Assembly (NCBI GenBank): GCA_013176395.1
Contig: JABMLP010000009.1
Span: 124,001 to 188,000, forward strand
Source of the DNA: Venturia oleaginea
Taxonomy: Eukaryota; Ascomycota; Dothideomycetes; Venturiales; Venturiaceae
DNA: 64,000 nt
Direction of reading: 5' to 3'
The notes beneath the pieces were generated by a model. That model was given only the letters and a program-made list of their open reading frames with translations. It was not told the DNA's origin and searched no databases. This document shows, piece by piece, positions 60,401-64,000 of the stretch (the stretch's first letter is position 1; each line of letters starts with the position of its first letter). A program made the position numbers and the translations under genes.

Positions 60401-63400
60401 AATTCCTACTACATGGCCTGCTTGCGATGCGATTCGAGGTGAGCCTGGTCGTTCGATTCGGAGTGCCATGCGATGACTTTCCGTTGGAGTCCTGGCGGTA
60501 TTTTGGACTCGGAAGGTCAGGAAATTGTCAATATAGGTCCCGAGTCCGAGTCAAGGAATGTAGACAGTAACGGTGAATTGGGTTAGACTAGACAGTAGGA
60601 AGGGGAACTGAATTGACGGCCCCTTGATGGTTGGCCCTCTGTATCATTCTGGTGGATTGATATCAAACATCGATGAATACGTTGCTGGGAAGGCTGGTTG
60701 CTTGCAGGATACGGCATGGTAGATTGATAAGATTGAGGGGCATTTTGAGGATGGTGCGAGTAATCCTCGTGGGTGTTCGTTGCCCCTCACCTTCAGCCAC
60801 AATGGAGGGACCCCCTGCCCTACCGCATGGATCCTTGAATTTCTTTTGAGACATCTCGAAGCTTTGGCCAGCTCTTATTTACGCCACTCAGGCTGCAAAT
60901 GGTGGAGTTGGCTTGGCTCGCGTAAGATTGCCTGCTGGTCTTCATGTCGTCGCAGTCAAGCCATCAAGAAAGATAAGGGTGAGCAACGATTTATAAGAAG
61001 AACAATTGCTGCAACCCCAATTCACACTCACTGTATGTAGTGAAGGACAGTCAGTCCACTCACCGATTAATCATTCCAAGGAAGAGGGCTCAGCTTGACA
61101 TGGATCGCGACGAAATCCTGGCAATATCAAGAGGAAATATTCCCAGGCTTTGTGCGCCTCCTCTGTGAGATGGCCAGTTCGTTTTCGGATGCAGATGTCC
61201 AGAGTTCCAAAATAATTTGTGGATTCGGTGAATTGTAGCCCACGCGTTGCGGAAGAAAACAATTACTATTACTGTACCAAGGCGCCGTAGAGCTCCCGAT
61301 ATAGACAAACAAAACAATGATCCGCCCTGGGTTGTTGACAGCATGTACCCACAGTAAGATGCCAATATTCTGCAGTTCGGCAAAACCACTCTTTTCGTCC
61401 TTAGCATCGTCTTGGTCGATATCGATGGCCCGCCATTCGCAACGTGTTCAGGAATAAACCCCGTATGTACGTATGCAGCGCAATCAATATCCTGAAGAAT
61501 CGCGAGGGATGACGCCCGTTGGGAAAGTTACACGAGTGGACAGCGTTGGCGGGTTTAGCAGACGCGTTTGTTGGCTGTGCGGTACAAATGCGGTGCCTAT
61601 CAGCTCCGGGTTGTACCCATGCGTGAACTTGCGCTCGGAAGCTGCACCTTGAAGCGATTACGTGGGGGCAAGGATTTGGGATGTGGGAGAATTCTCCATC
61701 GCCTTGAGCTAAAATTTGCGATTGGAAGTTGGTGTTTGGTGTTTGTAAGCGGTCTGTGAATCACCGCCCGAGAAGGGCCGGTTTATGCAAGGCCGACGTT
61801 GAACAATCCATGCCTTCGTCAGCCTCATCCAAGATCAGGTTGAACAACTGCTCCCTCCCGTCCCACCAGGTTCGGTGGTGGATTGATGGAAATCTTTGGT
61901 GGCGTGTCCAAAATGAGTTGACGGCTGGCGTTGTGTAAATTGTAAACGTGCCCTTTTTGACCGCCGCCGAGTGTTCGATTGCTTCGAAACTCCATTATCA
62001 ATATGTCCTTCCGGGGTGTCTTATCACATTATGATGCAAAGATAGATACGCATTGTTTACGTAGACATCGATGTCGATAAGGTTGGGGGACAAATCACGA
62101 AAGCGGACTCGGCAAAAACTTATCGACATTGGTTCATAACTTGTTCATAACTTGAAAAACGCATCGCAAATACGATCCGGGTAGACCCACTATACGATCG
62201 CGTTCTCAAGCAACTGATGTTTCCGGTGAGTGGAGAGATGCGCAAATTGAGATGTCGATGGCACCATTCAGCATCCTTGGAAACATCACCGTTCACGGAT
62301 AAGCCTTTCTTCGAAAACTTCGGGAAAGTTGCGAAGCCGAAGTTGCATGGTAATTCGGCTCATCGGGTGAAGGATCATGAGACTCCTTACACCGATCTCC
62401 AGTGCAATCGCGATACGATGCGTAAAACAAGAGCAAGGCAAGGAAGAGGTTGCGAAATTGCGGTGAACTGGCAACTTAAAACGACTGGTTGGCTTCGCGC
62501 GACTGGAGATTTGCACCAACCACACCTATCAAGATCCTACGCTGGTTGGCCAATGCCGTCCTCAAGCGGCAAAGTCCAATCGGCGGCTTGATTATAGAAC
62601 TTCAAATTTCACAATGTCAAGGGGCATCCCGCTGCGGTGGCTTACGGCTCCGCGGCAGCTTCGCAGAACAGATCGAGACCATGCATCCATGAGCGACAGG
62701 TATAATTACCAATGTGTCTGCACTCGAAGGTTGTAAAACATCCGGCGCATGGATGTATACCTTCCGTCGAATCCGAAGGTGGGATGGATCGAAGCCTTGA
62801 GATGCGAAAGCTGCGGCCGCCAGATGGGATTGTTGGCAAACCGGGAAATGCTCGTATATAGCGACCCGCCTTGATATTATCTACAGCCCTCGCACGCCTC
62901 GTTTCACAACTTGAGTTCAGAACAAAGGCCATCATGCGACCTGCTCTGCTTAGTCATTATATTCACACACGCGCAATGAATTTCTTGCACACTGTCGGAT
63001 GACGCGCGAAAGCAATGTGTCAGACGATCCACTTTGTTGTGCCAATTTGAGTCAGGCAAACAGATATGTACATAGTACATGGGATGGGGAAAACAGCATA
63101 CATGGACAAGGAGACACTATGGCATGATTTGGACATTGGCTGCTTCTTTACAACACCAAGCACTAAGTGAGGGGAAGCTCTTCCAAACCCCTCTTCACCA
63201 TATGCGTAACGGAGAATGCGGAGGATGGCGTGTTGTCTTTTGCGTTTTGTAAACAAGTGCTCCAGAGGTGGCTGCAAGCAGCTGTTGGCAAGGCCCTTGA
63301 AAGTTTTCATTTGTGGGTTGAACGTTGTGTCAGAATTGATTGATGAAGGCGAACGCCGAAACGATGAACAACGGCTGTAGCCTGTGGCCCGGAAGATGAG

Positions 63401-63758
63401 AACGGGCCTGCGTGTAATCGATGGGTGAGGAATCCTAGCGGCGGCGCAATTTGTGCATGTCTGAGTAACGATGTTTTTCTTGGTGTTGCACACAGCTCCT
63501 GTACCATCCGAGGACTTGGAAGTTGAGTTTTGGGACGGCAGGAGAAAGGTACCATGGAAGCGATTGTGAATCATCGTCCAAGATCTTCTGGACTGTTGAC
63601 AGCGGTTCTCTAGCAATCAAGTACCAAAGGATAATATGCAGCGCAAAAATCGGCCAGTATCGTTGCGAGAAATGGGGTGCAGCTGAAAAAGCCACAGCAA
63701 AAGCGGCGGTCCAACGCTTGACGAACGCAGGCTGCATAAACTGGTCTCAGCACCACGG
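57493..63758. other. 6-kb gene-poor region
   Basis: I find no gene with domain, splice or composition support. Short open frames (for example 58177-58416 plus, 60089-60388 plus, 62217-62591 plus, 63020-63616 minus) have no recognised motif. Repeats seen: the 57779-57880 array and (CTGCAT)4 at 60012-60036. Base composition is not strikingly AT-rich, so it is not obviously mutated repeat DNA. Confidence 0.4.
57779..57880 (+). repeat. tandem CAGGCAGGTCTTCATG and GACAGGCA repeats
   Basis: Three copies of an 18-bp caggtcttcatgcagacagg-type unit are followed by gacaggcagacaggcagaca. The unit is non-coding as far as I can tell. Confidence 0.85.
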
Positions 63759-64000
63759 CTAAGGCGAATACTGGACACACTGATTGTAGACCTCGTCCAG
63801 ACGCTGGGAGCTCTTCTTCATCACGGCGGGCAGAGTACGCGCGGAGACGTTCTGCGGACGTTGAGCATCAGATAAGGAAGTGCGTGTATGTCGGAAAGGC
63901 TGATTGTGGTTGGCGAACGACTCGACGAAACCGGATGTCATGGGTTTTAGCGCGGAAGAGAGTGTGGCGTAGTGTGCCGGGAGGGCATGTCCAGGGAAGG
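63759..64000 (-). CDS. partial hypothetical protein, 5' end beyond right edge
   Basis: The frame is open from the window edge to a stop at 63759 and reads GHALPAHYATLSSALKPMTS, SLSDAQRPQNVSARTLPAVM and KKSSQRLDEVYNQCVQYSP. The composition looks like protein. A GTGTCC...GACCAG intron near 63790-63745 could extend it (NQFYAACVRQALDRRF...), ending near 63610. I cannot assign a family. Confidence 0.35.
   Translation of the reverse strand, partial: FPGHALPAHYATLSSALKPMTSGFVESFANHNQPFRHTRTSLSDAQRPQNVSARTLPAVMKKSSQRLDEVYNQCVQYSP

Noticed and set aside
1..64000. CRISPR arrays, operons or bacterial-type regulatory sites
   Set aside because: Spliced eukaryotic genes throughout; no regularly spaced repeats of CRISPR type.

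Overview
The window looks like chromosomal DNA of a filamentous ascomycete (Pezizomycotina). Genes have short GT-AG introns, mostly 45-100 nt, with CTRAY-like branch sites. Protein types are fungal (Med20, Stn1, GH47 mannosidase, fungal MscL-like channel, ENT transporter), and the mobile DNA is a fungal mix of gypsy, Tad-like LINE, pogo, hAT and Tc1 elements. A leotiomycete is possible, but the sequence alone does not prove it.

Layout. At 1-5.3 kb lie the 3' part of a GH3 beta-glucosidase, an MscL-like channel gene on the minus strand, a divergent zinc-binding protein gene, and a previously easy-to-miss three-exon gene for an 84-residue cysteine-rich secreted protein. At 6.0-23.5 kb lies a mobile-element graveyard: a broken hAT transposase, a pogo fragment, a LINE inserted in a gypsy pol with a 14-bp target duplication, related degraded LTRs, a solo LTR with perfect 5-bp duplications, and an apparently intact 6,141-bp gypsy chromovirus. 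The two 311-bp LTRs of that chromovirus read as identical, and it sits inside the terminal inverted repeat of a pogo-like element. At 23.9-36.0 kb lie housekeeping genes: an ENT nucleoside transporter, a GH47 alpha-mannosidase with an oversized intron, Med20, and a 1,142-residue RING/VWA scaffold-like protein. At 38-43 kb lie a BED-finger gene resembling the N-terminal part of a hAT transposase, an AT-rich gene-poor stretch and a decayed gene. At 44-47.5 kb lie a mutated pogo copy and an intact Tc1-type transposon. At 47.6-57.5 kb lie Stn1, an Asp/Glu racemase-family gene converging on a methyltransferase, an F-box-like protein, a Lys-Ala-Pro-Ser repeat protein, an internally deleted pogo derivative and a mitochondrial-type BolA protein. 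The remainder to 64 kb is gene-poor, apart from a partial reading frame at the right edge.

The host genes do not form an obvious pathway cluster. The racemase and methyltransferase genes are adjacent and convergent, but nothing in the sequence proves they work together. The most informative biology is (i) the gypsy element with signs of Tf1-like self-priming, (ii) several related pogo elements showing how internal deletions and CAA-to-TAA mutations disarm transposons, (iii) the cysteine-rich secreted protein, (iv) the KAPS-repeat/glycine-rich hydrophobic protein, and (v) the RING-VWA protein. Exon boundaries were derived by hand from splice consensus and frame agreement.
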